Shown one piece after another: positions 11,430-22,325 of a DNA stretch of 64,000 nucleotides; positions within the stretch are counted from its first letter, which is position 1, and each line of letters opens with the position of its first letter. The stretch is taken from contig NC_077230.1 in the NCBI RefSeq assembly GCF_027887165.1, positions 342,036,459 through 342,100,458 of the forward strand. Reading direction: 5' to 3'. Source of the DNA: Monodelphis domestica. Its lineage: Eukaryota > Chordata > Mammalia > Didelphimorphia > Didelphidae. Both the position numbers and the translations under genes were made by a program. The notes beneath the pieces are model-generated. The model ran no database searches, had not been told where the DNA came from, and worked only from the letters and a program-made list of their open reading frames with translations.

Positions 11430-11545
11430 GTATTGTTATCTCCATTTGACAGACAACAAATTAAAACACAGAAATGAATGATTTGGCCATGGCAGCATAG
11501 GTCATTACTTTTTAAAGAGAAAATCTGAACCCAGCCCCCTTGTCT
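11430..11545 (-). mobile_element. MIR-type SINE remnant
   Basis: ATTGTTATCTCCATTTGACA, a decayed AGGTCATTAC and GAACCCAGCCCCCT match the antisense order of MIR. Confidence 0.4.
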
Positions 11546-11689
11546 AGGGGTTACAAAAAACCTTCACTATGAAGAGATCAAAAGATCAAAAAACAATAAC
11601 AGTATGTTTCACTAAACCTCAGTATTTCTAGAGAAGAGAGCATCCCTAATTTCTAGGTTTCCTCTTTCTATTATGCTATCCTTCCAACT

Positions 11690-12175
11690 GAAGGCATGTT
11701 GATCCCATGAGAGGATTACACGAAACTCAGAAAGATAGTGAACCCCTTTGATGACAAAGTTGGGATCCAAAAAAATATTTTCACAGGCTAGTGAAATGGG
11801 TTAAATCTAGAAGCCTCAATATAATGGGAATAAAGTCCTTCATTTAGATTGAAAAAAAATCAATTGTACAAGCATAAGATAGGGAAGTTGTAGCTAGATG
11901 TGAAAAGCTTCAGGTATTTTAGTGGAATGTGAGTTCAATGTAAGTTGAACATGCGATACAGTTGATGAGGGGGAAAGATTATTTGATCATAGGCTACATT
12001 TTTAAAAACACAGTATATAGAATGAAGTAGATGGTAGTACCATCGCTCACTGATCTCAGCAGACCACTACCCCCAGAGGCTTTGTGCCCAGTTCTAGGGC
12101 CCACATTTTAGGAGAGATAATGACAAACTGGAGTAATTCAAGAAGATAGCAATCAGGACATGAGAAGACTAGGGA
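11690..12175 (+). mobile_element. L3/CR1-type LINE fragment
   Basis: TTGGGATCCAAAAAAATATT, TGTACAAGCATAAGATAGGG, TATTTGATCATAGGCTACAT and ACAAACTGGAGTAATTCAAG match the region just after the reverse-transcriptase core. The copy at 15045-15895 has the same series. Confidence 0.6.
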
Positions 12176-12420
12176 AGAATCCAATATAATCTAAACTTTG
12201 CATCCTTTGCAGCATAAGGTATATCATGATATAATAGAGGCCGTACCCACAGCTGATTCTTGCAATCATTTGGCAGACAAAGGGAGAAGTCTAAGGTCCT
12301 TTGAGAAGATGATGGTTCAAGTGAAGCTTTTATAAAATATAATATAGACCTGTGTTTGTAAAGAAGCAGAGAAGGAAGCAAGCAAGGGGTAGTCAGAGAT
12401 TGGAAATAAAAGATAAAGAC
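12176..12420. other. Unassigned sequence
   Basis: Nothing recognised apart from a possible continuation of the neighbouring LINE. Confidence 0.35.
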
Positions 12421-13360
12421 TAATCAATGAGAGGATAAATAGAAGGGTTGACCTTTACAAGTAGAAGGGCCAGAAGCTGGAGCAAAGAGGTAAAAGATAG
12501 ATGAAGACCTAATGTGTTTTAGAGGTCCTATAACAGGGGAAATGAGACAGCTCAATGTGGATGGCCTCAATTTTCTTACTACAGTAGTAGATAAGGACAT
12601 TTACTGAGAATAATAGGATGTGTCGAGGGTCTAAAGAAAGAAGAGGCATATTAGAATAGTGGATGAGAAATATAAGATAATATATGGGATATGAGATGCC
12701 ATCAAGAAAGAGTAAAATGATCTCCAGGTAGAGTGAGGGACCAGTTAAGATTAGATAATGGGAATTTGTGCTGGGCTCAGTGAATCTAGTGATAAAACTT
12801 CTTTAGTAATATTCAACAACTTAAGTATTTGAATAGAGAAAGTGGATGGTCAGATGATCCGGGGTTGAGAGTTGCTAAAACATAACATCAAAGGTATGAG
12901 GGGTGAAAAGAGTCCAGAGGAGAAGGTGACAACTGGTTAACTCTAGAGTCAAGGCTTTGAACAGAGGAAAATGAGTCCAAAGTAGGGATGGTGGACTTGG
13001 AGTACAAAATGTCTTCAGAAACCAGATGCTGCACTGAGGACAAAAAAAATGAGTTTTAGAATTAATTTAGGGGAAAGAAGGAAGAGCAAGAGAATAGAAT
13101 CAAGAAGGAGACTATCAGAGTTCAAAATCATAGAACTGGCATTTTTATGGGTGATAGGAAAATCAAAGGCATGACCATCTCTGGTTGAGATAGAGGGAGG
13201 ATATGTCATAGGAGTTGAGGAAAATACCCTGAATGCCCAAAGAATATACCTCACTGACTAGAAGAACATAAAATCCTAATGAAGTCAAACAAAGTTTCAT
13301 GTAGAGAATGGGATTTGAGCTTGACCTTAAGTAATCATTAGACTTTGGAAGGTATATATG
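12421..13360 (-). mobile_element. L2-type LINE, 5' interior
   Basis: GTGGATGGCCTCAATTTTCT, GGGACCAGTTAAGATTAGAT and GCTCAGTGAATCTAGTGATA resemble, in order, 17290-17330 and 19110-19210 of the other antisense L2. It is heavily decayed and the edges are approximate. Confidence 0.5.
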
Positions 13361-13494
13361 AGTGTGCAGTAGAAGATAAGATAGTAAGCAGGGTGGTTCA
13401 TCTACTCCAATTTGCCCCTCCCTCATCCTCCTTAGATGGGTTTCCTGGTATAAACTCTCTGCTCTGGGAAATTGTATCAAAGGATTTGTAACTC

Positions 13495-13800
13495 TGTCTG
13501 TCTCCGTGTGTCTCTCTCTATGTATCTGTCTCTTTCTGCCTGTCTCTTTTAGACTCCATCTCTGTCTCTCTGACTTTCTGTATACCTCTCTGTATCTGTC
13601 TCTCTCTTCCTGTCTGTCTCTGTGTGTCTCTGGCTATCTATCTCCCACTCTGCCTGTCTGTCTGTCTGTCTGTCTCTCTGACAGACAGAAATGTCTGGCT
13701 CCATGTGTGGCTTTCTCCGTCTGACTTTATCTGTCTCTGTTTCTCTGTCTCTAGTTTATTTAATTCTGTCTCTCTATCTGTGTGTGTGTGTCTTTGTTTT
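13495..13800. repeat. CTGT/CTCT-rich microsatellite region
   Basis: Imperfect CTGTCT units with purer CTGT runs at 13652-13672. The frames read as serine/leucine/cysteine artefacts. Confidence 0.88.
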
Positions 13801-14237
13801 TCCTCAATTGCCTCCTTCCAACCTCATTCCCAGTAAGTATACCCGGAGTAGCAAATGCCTGTGGTTAACAATGTTTATTAATACAAAGTAAACATTTAAA
13901 ACAAAGAAAGGTTAACAGAATTGCCCCACTTCAAGGGAGCTTGAGGAGAGAAAAGAAGTATAAAATTACCACCTTAGGGGTCTGTAGTGAAGGGAACTGA
14001 AGCAACATAGTTCCTCTCCCAACACTTGAGTGCTCTGTCCTTGCTTCCCTTCTCCCAGCTCCACTCTGCTGCTTGGTATATCTTGTGCATGTCCACAGAT
14101 CTTGTCAGGAAATGGGATCCTCTTCCAGTCTGACTCCTTCATGGATTCACTGAAATTGACCTCACTGGGCAGCTGTTGTATCCCTCATTTCCAACCTCAG
14201 TTGCAGTCTTTGCCAGGGTTACTGATGTGCTATTTTA
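13801..14237. other. Unassigned; possibly LTR-like
   Basis: TGTGGTTAACAATGTTTATT resembles the antisense 3' end of an LTR (TTTATT is the complement of AATAAA). The downstream half would continue after the SINE at 14445. No paired ends can be shown. Confidence 0.25.
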
Positions 14238-14444
14238 TTTATTTATTTTTTAAACCCTTACCTTCCATCTTGGAGTCAGTACTGTGTATTGGCTCCAAGG
14301 CAGAAGAGTGGTAAGGCCTAGGCAATGGGGGTCAAGCGACTTGCCCAGGGTCACACAGCTGGGAAGTGTCTGAGGCCAGATTTGAACCTAGGACCTCCCC
14401 TCTCTAGGCCTGGCTCTCAATCCACTGAGCTACCCAGCTGCCCC
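14238..14444 (-). mobile_element. SINE1-like element with perfect 16-bp target duplication
   Basis: The body spans 14255-14444, with a T-rich tail complement at 14238-14254. CTGATGTGCTATTTTA is identical at 14222-14237 and 14445-14460. The body is close to the window's consensus, so this is one of the younger copies here. Confidence 0.96.
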
Positions 14445-14460
14445 CTGATGTGCTATTTTA

Positions 14461-15044
14461 GAAGGATCATGAATCCTTAACTAGGACTGGCAAGAGCTTC
14501 CCAGACCTAATGGACCTCCTCAGGACTGAGGTCTGTCACCTTCCAAGCAAAAGGTATGAATCAAGGCCATCTCATGATGCTGATTCCCTTCGCTCCTATT
14601 TTCCTGCTCATCTTGGCACAGTGATGCTTCTCTTCATTGAGAGACCTCACCATAACCCATTACTATCCCAAATCTTTATCTTTGCAAATTCGGCCATACT
14701 CAGGCAATGCACATTTATTTACCCACTAACCACCGAACAGTCCTGGGGTTCAGGGTTCCCCAGTGTAGTTTTTTAAACTCTATATCTCTTCTGTTGGTCT
14801 ATGCAAGTAAATGGGTACAGAAAAAGTAGCTGCAATGATCCATGACCCAGAAACAAATTCATTTTATCTCCTGGATTCATTTCTGCATCCTTGAACTTTT
14901 GAAACTATTCAAGCAATACAAACTCTCACTTCCTTTTCACAATGTGAATGAATCCCCTCAGATCTAAAAAAAAAAATTACCCTTTATAGAGTGCAAATGT
15001 AATATGCATGGAGCAGTTCCTTAGATGGGTAAGAGAGGGAATTC
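14461..15044. other. Unassigned sequence
   Basis: No family recognised. It may continue the LTR-like stretch split by the SINE. An 88-codon frame at 14510-14776 shows no domain. Confidence 0.35.
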
Positions 15045-15895
15045 AGAAAAGCATCTGATGAGTTTTCTAAGCTTTCTTCATGGACAAGTTGGATTGGAAG
15101 ATAATGAAGTTAGGTAGATTTTGAACTGGTTGAATGACCAGATTCAAAAAGCAGTCTGATGGATCAGTGTCAAAATGAAGTGAAATCTCCAGTGGAGTGC
15201 CCCAGGTATTTTGCCTTAATATGCTGCTGTTTCTTCCAAGTCCTAGATAAAAGGAAAGATGAAGGGCTCATCAAAATTAGAGATGACACAAAGCTGACAT
15301 GGTATGAAAAAGCTGGAATACAAAAAGATTTTGACGAGCTAGAATGTTCTACGAGATCAATGAAGATCGGAAAACTAGGGATAAATGCAAAGTCTTCTGC
15401 TAGGGCTGAAAAATAAATAAATTATACAAATATAAGATGGGGGGCTAGCATCTGAAAAAGTCATAAAGGACTAGAAACTCCATAGGTTAATAGTATGCCA
15501 TGAAAGTTATTTAAAGGCAAATAGAATCTTAGACTACATTGGGGGAGGCTTTTGACAGACAGGATGAACTGTCAAAGGGAGAGTCCAGAATTAGGTAGAT
15601 AATAGTTATGCTTTAGGTTTCCTTGGTCAGACTACATTTGCAGGATTATGTTCAATTCTGGGCACTGCATTCTCAGTAGGTTCTTAAGATCAAGCTATAG
15701 GTCAAAGGAACTTCAGATGCTGACTCTAGAAAAGAGGAGACTAAGGATAATATTTTATACTTGTCTTCAAACATTTGAGGGGATGTCATGTGGAAGAGAG
15801 ATTAGACAAATCCTGCGTGGACCTAGAAGACAGAACTAGGAGCAATGGGTAATGGTATGCAAGGAGAAACAACAATTAGAAATGTCTCAGAGTGT
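15045..15895 (+). mobile_element. L3/CR1-type LINE, reverse-transcriptase end and 3' region
   Basis: In one frame 15159 onward gives SGVPQ-like residues (CCAGTGGAGTGCCCCAGGTA), and AGAGATGACACAAAGCTGAC corresponds to the catalytic A-D-D-T-K-L stretch, here decayed. Later phrases are TTCAATTCTGGGCACTGCAT and GATGTCATGTGGAAGAGAGA. It stops just before a tRNA-like sequence. Confidence 0.72.
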
Positions 15896-15901
15896 AGTGG
15901 G

Positions 15902-15973
15902 CCCTCATTATTATAATGGTGAGTATCTCCACCTCTCACATAGAAAACCAGAATTTGATTCCCGGAAGGAGTT
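15902..15973 (+). pseudogene. tRNA-Asp-like pseudogene
   Basis: CCCTCATTATTATAATGGTG then AGTATCTCCACCTCTCAC aligns base for base with the D-arm and anticodon arm of eukaryotic tRNA-Asp. AATTTGATTCCCGG fits the T-loop B box. Substitutions and a short acceptor end rule out function. The anticodon position reads CTC where tRNA-Asp has GTC. It follows an L3 and precedes a SINE fragment. Confidence 0.6.
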
Positions 15974-15978
15974 TGTTT

Positions 15979-16311
15979 AGAAAACCAGGTCTGGAAATGG
16001 GAAGCCCAATTGCTTCGCTCTTACTGCTCTTCTGCCTTGAGATCAATGTTTAGTATTAATTCTTTTTTTTTTTAAATCCCTTACCTTCCATCTTAGAATC
16101 AATACTGTGTATTGGTTCCAAGGCAGAAGAGTGGTAGGGCTAGGCAATGGGGGTTAAGTGACTTGCCCAGGGTCACAGAGCTAGGAAGTATCTGAGGTCA
16201 GATTTGAACCTGGGACCTGCCCCCCCATCTCTAGGCCTGGCTCTCAATCCACTGAACTACCCAGTTGCCCCCCCCCCTAAGTATTAATTCTAAGCCAGAA
16301 GGTAAGGGTTT
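15979..16311 (+). mobile_element. SINE1-like host element, split and internally deleted
   Basis: 15979-16063 has GAAAACCAGGTCTGGAAATG and then jumps to CCCAATTGCTTCGCTC, losing the middle. GAAGGTAAGGG ends it at 16299-16309. A minus-strand SINE of the same family lies inside. Confidence 0.75.
16064..16279 (-). mobile_element. SINE1-like element inserted in a SINE
   Basis: The body spans 16078-16277, preceded by a T-run. AGTATTAATTCT is repeated at 16052-16063 and 16080-16091. Poly-C expansions occur near 16219 and 16270. Confidence 0.93.
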
Positions 16312-16389
16312 TTTGTTTTAAGTGGAGTGGGCTACTGTGAGAAGACAGTGAGTGAGATACCAAGAAGGAACACAAGCATTCCAGGATCA

Positions 16390-17700
16390 CAAGTTAGGTA
16401 GTTTATCATGTACTCACAGATATGCAACTGTTGGGCTTCTCAACCCTTCAGTCTCCTAGATAAGCATACCCTGGTAGTGATCACAGAGAACTGTAACTCT
16501 GCTCTTATATCTGATGCTTTTGCTGGGAGGATTCACGGGGACCCAGTGGGAGGGGAACCTTGGGAGAAGTCCATCAGTGGGTGCCCTGGACTTTGGCAGA
16601 GAGAGAGGAGTGTCCAGGACAGAGCCTTGGAGAACACCCACAGTTATGGTGCATAATATTAATGATGAGCCAATAAAAGTGACAGAGGAGTGTTCAAACA
16701 AGTAGGCGGAGAACTAGGAAAGAATGTCATAAGAAACTAGAGAGAAGGGAGTATTTAGGAAGAGGGAGATGAACAATATCAAAGAAACAGCTTAGAGAAG
16801 AATGGGGACAAAGAAATCATGACCATGCTAGCTGGCAATTGAGATGGTTAGTCATTTGGGGGAGCAGTTTCAATTGAGTTAATAAAGTTGGAAGCCAAAA
16901 TGCAAATTGTTAAGAGGTCAGAGGAGAAGAAACAGAGGCAATGAGTGTTGACAGCTTTCTCTTAATGCTTGCCTGAGAAAGAGCAGAGATATATAGGCTT
17001 TCAGCTTAAGTTGGAAGAATCTAGTGAGTTTTTAAGTAAAGGAGAGAAAGGCAAATTTGGAGCAAGTAGAGAAGGAACCAATGTTAGGAAAAGTTTGATG
17101 ATTTAGAGAAGGGAATGATTGAAGGGAAAATCTACTGAAGAAGACATGAGAGGATGAAATCAAGGGCATATGTAGAGGGGCTAGCCTTGGAATAGAAAAT
17201 GACTACCTTCTCATCAGAGATTGGAGGAAAGAAGAGATGAATGTAGGAAGAGGGGAAACAATATCAAGATGTTTTGAGAGGAGAGAAGAGGGACTTCATG
17301 GTGGATGGCCCTAATTTTCCCAGAAATTAAGAGATGAGGTCTTTATCTGAGAGGGTGGGGAAAGGGGATAAATATTTAGAGACTAGGGCAGCATTGGCAA
17401 AGTATTGGCACTCCAGCTGGCTCCATTCCCCCTCTTCTCAGTGTCTGAAGATATTTTTTGCATGTCCCACCTCTCTGTCCAGCAGTCCAAAGAGAGAACT
17501 TTGTCCTTTCACTCTCTGGGGTAATGCAGTGGAGTTGGGGGGGGGAGACTCACAGGCATCTTGAAGTTGCAGTTTGGGCATTCAAACTTGAAAACCTTCA
17601 ATGTCCAATGCAGGAATGGGGCATGAGAAGAGGAAGACTGGAATAGTCTCTTTGGATAGTGAGATAGGCTATCAATTAGAGAGAAATTAAAAGATTTCTG
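16390..17700 (-). mobile_element. L2-type LINE, long antisense interior
   Basis: GAGTGTCCAGGACAGAGCCT, GGGGGAGCAGTTTCAATTGA, AAGGGCATATGTAGAGGGGC and GTGGATGGCCCTAATTTTCC are in the order of antisense L2 coding sequence. A hAT element (17391-17612) interrupts it. A further piece appears at 19095-19260. Confidence 0.6.
17391..17612. mobile_element. hAT-type DNA transposon
   Basis: It starts GCAGCATTGGCAAAGTATTG and ends TTGAAAACCTTCAATGTCC, roughly inverted ends like those of the element at 30863. Internal CATGTCCCACCTCTCTGTCC fits the same group. No clear 8-bp duplication is seen. Confidence 0.5.
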
Positions 17701-18359
17701 GATGTGGGGTTTTCCTTAATGGACTTCCCTGATTAGCAGGGTCCCACAAGGGAAGGGGCTTACCTTTGTGATGGGACCTGAGGAGAGGTAGGAACTGAGA
17801 ACCAGGGTGGAAATGAAAGACAGGGACAAGCCAGTGTTTGAATAGGGCAGACAAACCCTATGATACTCCCTTTGATAGGAGAGTGTGAGTACAAAGGAAC
17901 ACGAGGTGGAGGAGGAGATTAAGATAGGAAATGCAGGCCGAGATGGTTACAGCCTCTGGGAAGGAGAAGGTCAAGAGGAGAGAGAGACAGAGTCATTGAG
18001 GAGCCCAGTGGAGCTCCATGGAAGGGAAAGGCCAAGAGCCAAGAGGAAGTTCATGGGTTTGCCTCTGAATTTAATCCTGTCCTGCTTGGGCGGTACTCCC
18101 AAGGACGTAGTAACCACATCACAAAGTATAGACAATTAAGATTGGGTGGCAAGGTAGAGGGAACACCTTTGGGCGTGTAGATTGCAAACCGCTCTTTCCC
18201 TGGAAATTGAGTCCGAGCATGTTAATGAATTTGTCTTAGCCAAGGGCCGCATGGCCAGTTCAAGGTTACCTTCACAAACCTCACTGGTATAACCTTATGC
18301 TTGGAGACACAGTAATCATACAGTCATTTATATTTCATAGATGTGAATATGCTTGGGAT
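17701..18359. other. Unassigned sequence inside the L2 antisense block
   Basis: It lies between two pieces that look like one L2, so it is probably an insertion. I do not recognise its family. A purine-rich 84-codon frame (17885-18139) has no domain. Confidence 0.35.
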
Positions 18360-19095
18360 GCTACACTGGATCAATTTGAAAGTATGCCCAAAGGGTTTTG
18401 AAAGACTGCCTGCCCTTTGATTCAGTCATACCACTGCTAGGTTTGTACCCCAAAGAGATAATAAGGAAAAATATGTGTACAAAAATATTTATAGCCGTTC
18501 TCTTTGTGGTGGCAAAAAACTGGAAAATGAGGGGATGCCTTTCGATTGGGGAATGGCTGAACAAATTGTGGTATATGTTGGTGATGGAATACTATTGAGC
18601 TCAAAGGAATAATGAACTGGAGGAATTCAATGGAGACTAGAACAACCTACAGGAAGTGATGCAGAGTGAGAGGAGCAGAACCAGGAGAACATTGTACACA
18701 TAGACTGATACACTGTGGCACAATCAAATGTAATGGACTTCTTTACTAGCAGCAATGCAATGACCCAGGACAATTCTGAGGGACTTATAAGCAAGAACGC
18801 CATCCATATCCAGAGAAAGAACTGTGGGAGCAGAAACGCAGAAAAAAAAACCATATGATTGATCACATAGGTCAATGGGGATATGATTGGGTATGTTAAC
18901 TTTAAATGATCATTCTATTGCAAATAGTAATAATATGGATATAGGTTTTGAACAATGATATGTGTAAAACCCAGTGGAATTGCTCATTGGCTCCAGGAGG
19001 AGGGAAGGAGAGGGGGGAGAACATAAATCATGGAATCATGGAAAAATATTCTTAATTAATTAATTTTTAAAAATAAAGGGACCATTAAAAAAAAG
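18360..19095 (+). mobile_element. L1 3' end, 5'-truncated
   Basis: The last ORF2 residues are readable at 18398-18598 (PLLGLYPKEIIRKN, KNWKMRGC, GEWLNKLWYM). The 3' untranslated part ends GGAAAAATATTCTTAATTAA plus an A-rich tail. It matches the same region at 50460-51130. No certain target duplication. Confidence 0.92.
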
Positions 19096-19260
19096 ATTGC
19101 CTGATGCATTCAGGGCCTAGTTAAGGTAAGATAATATAAAACTGTAGTGTATCTAGTTGCAGTTTTGTAACTTCTTTGTTAAGAAGTATGTAACTAATAG
19201 CAGAGGAGTTTAGATGGTGGTAATCATTCAGGGCTGGGATTTGGTAAAAGATGAATGGAA
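19096..19260 (-). mobile_element. L2-type LINE fragment
   Basis: GGCCTAGTTAAGGTAAGATA and GTAACTTCTTTGTTAAGAAG parallel 12733-12810 of the other antisense L2. It is probably the far side of the copy split by the L1 3' end. Confidence 0.45.
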
Positions 19261-19268
19261 ATAGGGCA

Positions 19269-19375
19269 AAGTGGTGGTAATGACAATAATGGTAGTAATG
19301 GTGATAAAGATGACTGGTGACAGTGGTGATGATGATGTTGGAGATGATAATGAGGTGACTGTGGAGGAATTATGG
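19269..19375. repeat. Trinucleotide-biased (GRT)n tract
   Basis: Imperfect GGT, GAT and AAT units with a 3-base period. A 65-codon frame beginning here is an artefact. Confidence 0.75.
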
Positions 19376-19734
19376 CAAGAGGGTGTACTGATGATATTCT
19401 TGGCTCTCCGTGACTATATCTCTAGTGTAAAAGTTTTTACAAGTTCTACCAAGCTGGAAGGGCTCTAAGTACAGGCTCAATGATGCACTGTGTAATCTGT
19501 CTTTTAAGGACCAGCCTAGATAATTAAAAAGAGACATATCCTAAAATACTGACCACCAGGCAATTAATTTAAGCCTCAGCAATTCATGAAACCATGCAAT
19601 ATGAATATGTTTATGTTCTGACATAGAAAGGTTTTATTCTGCATTGGAAGAAAGGGGACATTTACAGAAAAAAAATCAGTTTTTTTAGACAATTACTATA
19701 AGTACTTCTATATATTTTCTATATACTTCACCAA
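19376..19734. other. Unassigned sequence
   Basis: No repeat or gene recognised. Confidence 0.4.
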
Positions 19735-19850
19735 CACTACTGAAATGTAAGCTTCTCAAAAAAAGGATTATGTCTCTTTTCATCTTTGTAGTCATAGCGA
19801 GGAAGACTGCACAGTGAAGGCAATTATTAAATGTTTGTCACATTAAATTG
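19735..19850 (+). mobile_element. L2-type LINE 3' end
   Basis: GAAATGTAAGCTTCTCAAAA, TTTCATCTTTGTAGTCATAG and AATTATTAAATGTTTGTCAC are a decayed L2 tail. Confidence 0.6.
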
Positions 19851-19857
19851 TTATTGC

Positions 19858-20095
19858 TAATGATGGTAGGTATTATTTATAAAGGCAATTAAGGTGTCAG
19901 GATGGTGGTAGCAATGATGTTGATGGTGGTGGTGATAGAGGTGACAATGATGATATATAAATGATGATGTTAACAATGATGATGGTGGCAATAATGGTGA
20001 CAAAGGTAACACTGATGGCACCAATGGTGATAATGTTGATAGCGATGGTACTATTGGTAGTTATGATGATGATATGCTGATTATGATCTTTATGG
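19858..20095. repeat. (GATGGT)-type trinucleotide-periodic tract
   Basis: About 240 bp of imperfect GAT, GGT, AAT and GAC triplets, similar to 19269-19375 and separated from it by about 480 bp. Confidence 0.8.
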
Positions 20096-20164
20096 CTTAG
20101 AAGTACAAGTCCATCATCATGGGGAATTACATCTCATTAAACAGGAAGCAATGCCATATAATAT

Positions 20165-20300
20165 AAAGATAATGAAATTAGGAGTTGAGCTCCCTGGGTT
20201 CTAGTTCTGATGCTGCCATTCATTAAGTGTGTGACCTTGGGCAAAATACCTCCTTTGTCATATGTCTAAATTTCCTGATCTGTAAGGTGAGGGTCCAATA
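20165..20300 (+). mobile_element. MIR-type SINE
   Basis: CTGGGTTCTAGTTCTGATGC, AAGTGTGTGACCTTGGGCAA and TTTCCTGATCTGTAAGGTGA. Confidence 0.7.
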
Positions 20301-20814
20301 TGAGATCAGCTGTATCAATGCTGATTTGAGGAAACACAGGACACAAAACTAGTTTGAATTTGTATTTCATTTATTTCAACAACATTTAATCACTTGAAAA
20401 GTAGCAAGTATCTCATAGGCTTGGGAATTGCTGGATTAAATGATCTTTCAAGGCCATTATAACTTAAAATTTTGCATTCTCTGATTCTTGAGGAGTCAAT
20501 CTTGAAGAGTCCTGACTTGGAGGAGTGAGGGTTTCAAATCAAAGGAACCATGAGAAGGTTCTTGAAGAAGATGCTTCTTCACTGGCTGCTACTCCAGTTC
20601 ACTAGTCTGGAGAAGGCCCCCAGCTGCTCATCATTCAACATTTGTTGAGGGCCCACAATGGATATTTAAAATGGAATTAGCCAATGCATGGATGGGAGTT
20701 ACATTGTTTGCAAAGCCCTCTGGAGGAAGCCCCTTTTTTAATGAGAGGCAAGACCTCTACCTGGAAATCACCTTAGAAAGAAACATGTGCTTTACAAACA
20801 CAAAATAATGGCGG
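20301..20814. other. Unassigned, partly MIR-like
   Basis: 20430-20490 (ATTAAATGATCTTTCAAGGC) may be a MIR 3' end. Nothing else is recognised. Confidence 0.35.
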
Positions 20815-21060
20815 CAATTCACATATGTTGAATTTTACCATTTAAAGCTATATTCAGAAGAGTTATCTCATTTGACAACCCCCCCCATAAGCTTGAAAAA
20901 CAGGATTTGGATGTTGAAGAGACAGATATCCACACATTCTAGACAAGAAAACTGAAACCCAGTGGTAATAAGTCACTTCCCCTGGGTCACAGAGATCATT
21001 TAAGGTTAACCTTGGTACCTAAATTCTCAGAATTCAGTGCTCTTTCCACTATACTACATA
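20815..21060 (-). mobile_element. MIR-type SINE
   Basis: GAGTTATCTCATTTGACAAC, GACAAGAAAACTGAAACCCA, CACTTCCCCTGGGTCACAGA and GCTCTTTCCACTATACTACA follow the antisense MIR order. Confidence 0.65.
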
Positions 21061-21200
21061 GGAAGGGCAAGTATTACCATACATTTTATAGAAGAGAAAA
21101 CTATGGGCAAGAGAGATGATTATTTACCAAAGGTCACAAAACTACTAAAGGTCATTCATGAAGCTGTAACTAGAAATTCTGGCTCCTGGACTGAATTCCA
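21061..21200 (-). mobile_element. MIR-type SINE fragment
   Basis: CATTTTATAGAAGAGAAAAC, ACCAAAGGTCACAAAACTAC and AATTCTGGCTCCTGGACTGA suggest a second antisense MIR abutting the first. Confidence 0.5.
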
Positions 21201-22325
21201 TTTTGGGATAAGAGAGTATTTTATTCCCTAGAGAATCCAACTCAGGTCTCCATGAAATGATGGATGACTTCTGACCTTCAGGAGAAGGCTAGTAGGTTAG
21301 AGAGTAGCATGAAGGAAGAGAAAATAAGGCTCCAGGACAGTGTCTCCATAGCAATGGAACCTTAGGAATAGTGGTCTTAGAAGAGTGGAAAGAATGGGAG
21401 TAGTACTATGTACCTCAGAGAAGATGGAGCTAGAGGATTATAAAAGGGAACAAACATACTCCCACCCTCCCTGTTGGCTCCCTTTGGTGTCCTGCAGGTA
21501 AGATATATTTTACTCATCCTAGTTATATCTTCTTATTCCAAGTCCAGAGCTTGCTCTTAGCACTACACCATAGTTTAGCATCCCAGAACACAGCTCATGA
21601 GGTAAGGAAATAATGAGGATATGCTGGCAGTGGAAGACCAGGGAATTTGGGTAGAGGTTACTTGTAAACTACTTAAATGATGTCCAGGAATGGGTCTGAG
21701 GTCATGAAGGCCAGTAGCCATCACTCTAGAATGGATTTCTAGGACCAGCTGGTTGATTCTGATCAGTTAGGTCATTGGAAAGACCCACTTCTGGAAGCTG
21801 AGAACCTTACAAAAGGCAGGGCAGAAAGGATTGTCCTGTAGCCTTCCTATCCCCTTTCCTACCATCCTATCTTTTGCCTCCAAATTGCTCTCCTATCCTC
21901 CAACGATACACGTGAAAGGGAAATACACAACTGTGCTCCTCATGCAGGGTCACCACTTCCAAAAAGAGTAGAGGGTAAAGTCAAGTAGGAAAGGGCACGT
22001 GGGGTGTGGGGAAGTGCATATTTTCCCTTCCTGAGAAAATCTTGACTTTTCCAGAAAGTCTTGGCTGAGAAACCCCCAACCTGACAAGTCAGCAGCTCAG
22101 GGTCAGAGTTATTGCTTTCCTGGAAACGAGACGCTGGTGAAACTCATTTGGTGCCTGTGTCACAAAGGATACTTCCTGTTATTCATTTATGAGACAGTAA
22201 AGTTGTATCTCCTATTCTCACTGTCTCTGCAGAGTTGGCCAAGGTATTGCTCACAAAATCATAGGATTGAGACCTGGATAGAGCAATGGAAATTATCTAA
22301 TCATACTCTCCCATTTTATGCCTAG
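21201..22325. other. Longest stretch without a recognised repeat
   Basis: About 1.1 kb with no repeat family I can name. It holds a TATA-like ATTATAAAAGGG (21436-21447), a CTGCAGGTAAG splice-donor-like site (21494-21504), and TTTCCTGGAAAC (about 22118-22129), a palindromic TTCC-N-GGAA shape bound by STAT-type factors. No conserved coding frame is visible. It may be unique or regulatory DNA, or an unrecognised repeat. Confidence 0.4.
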
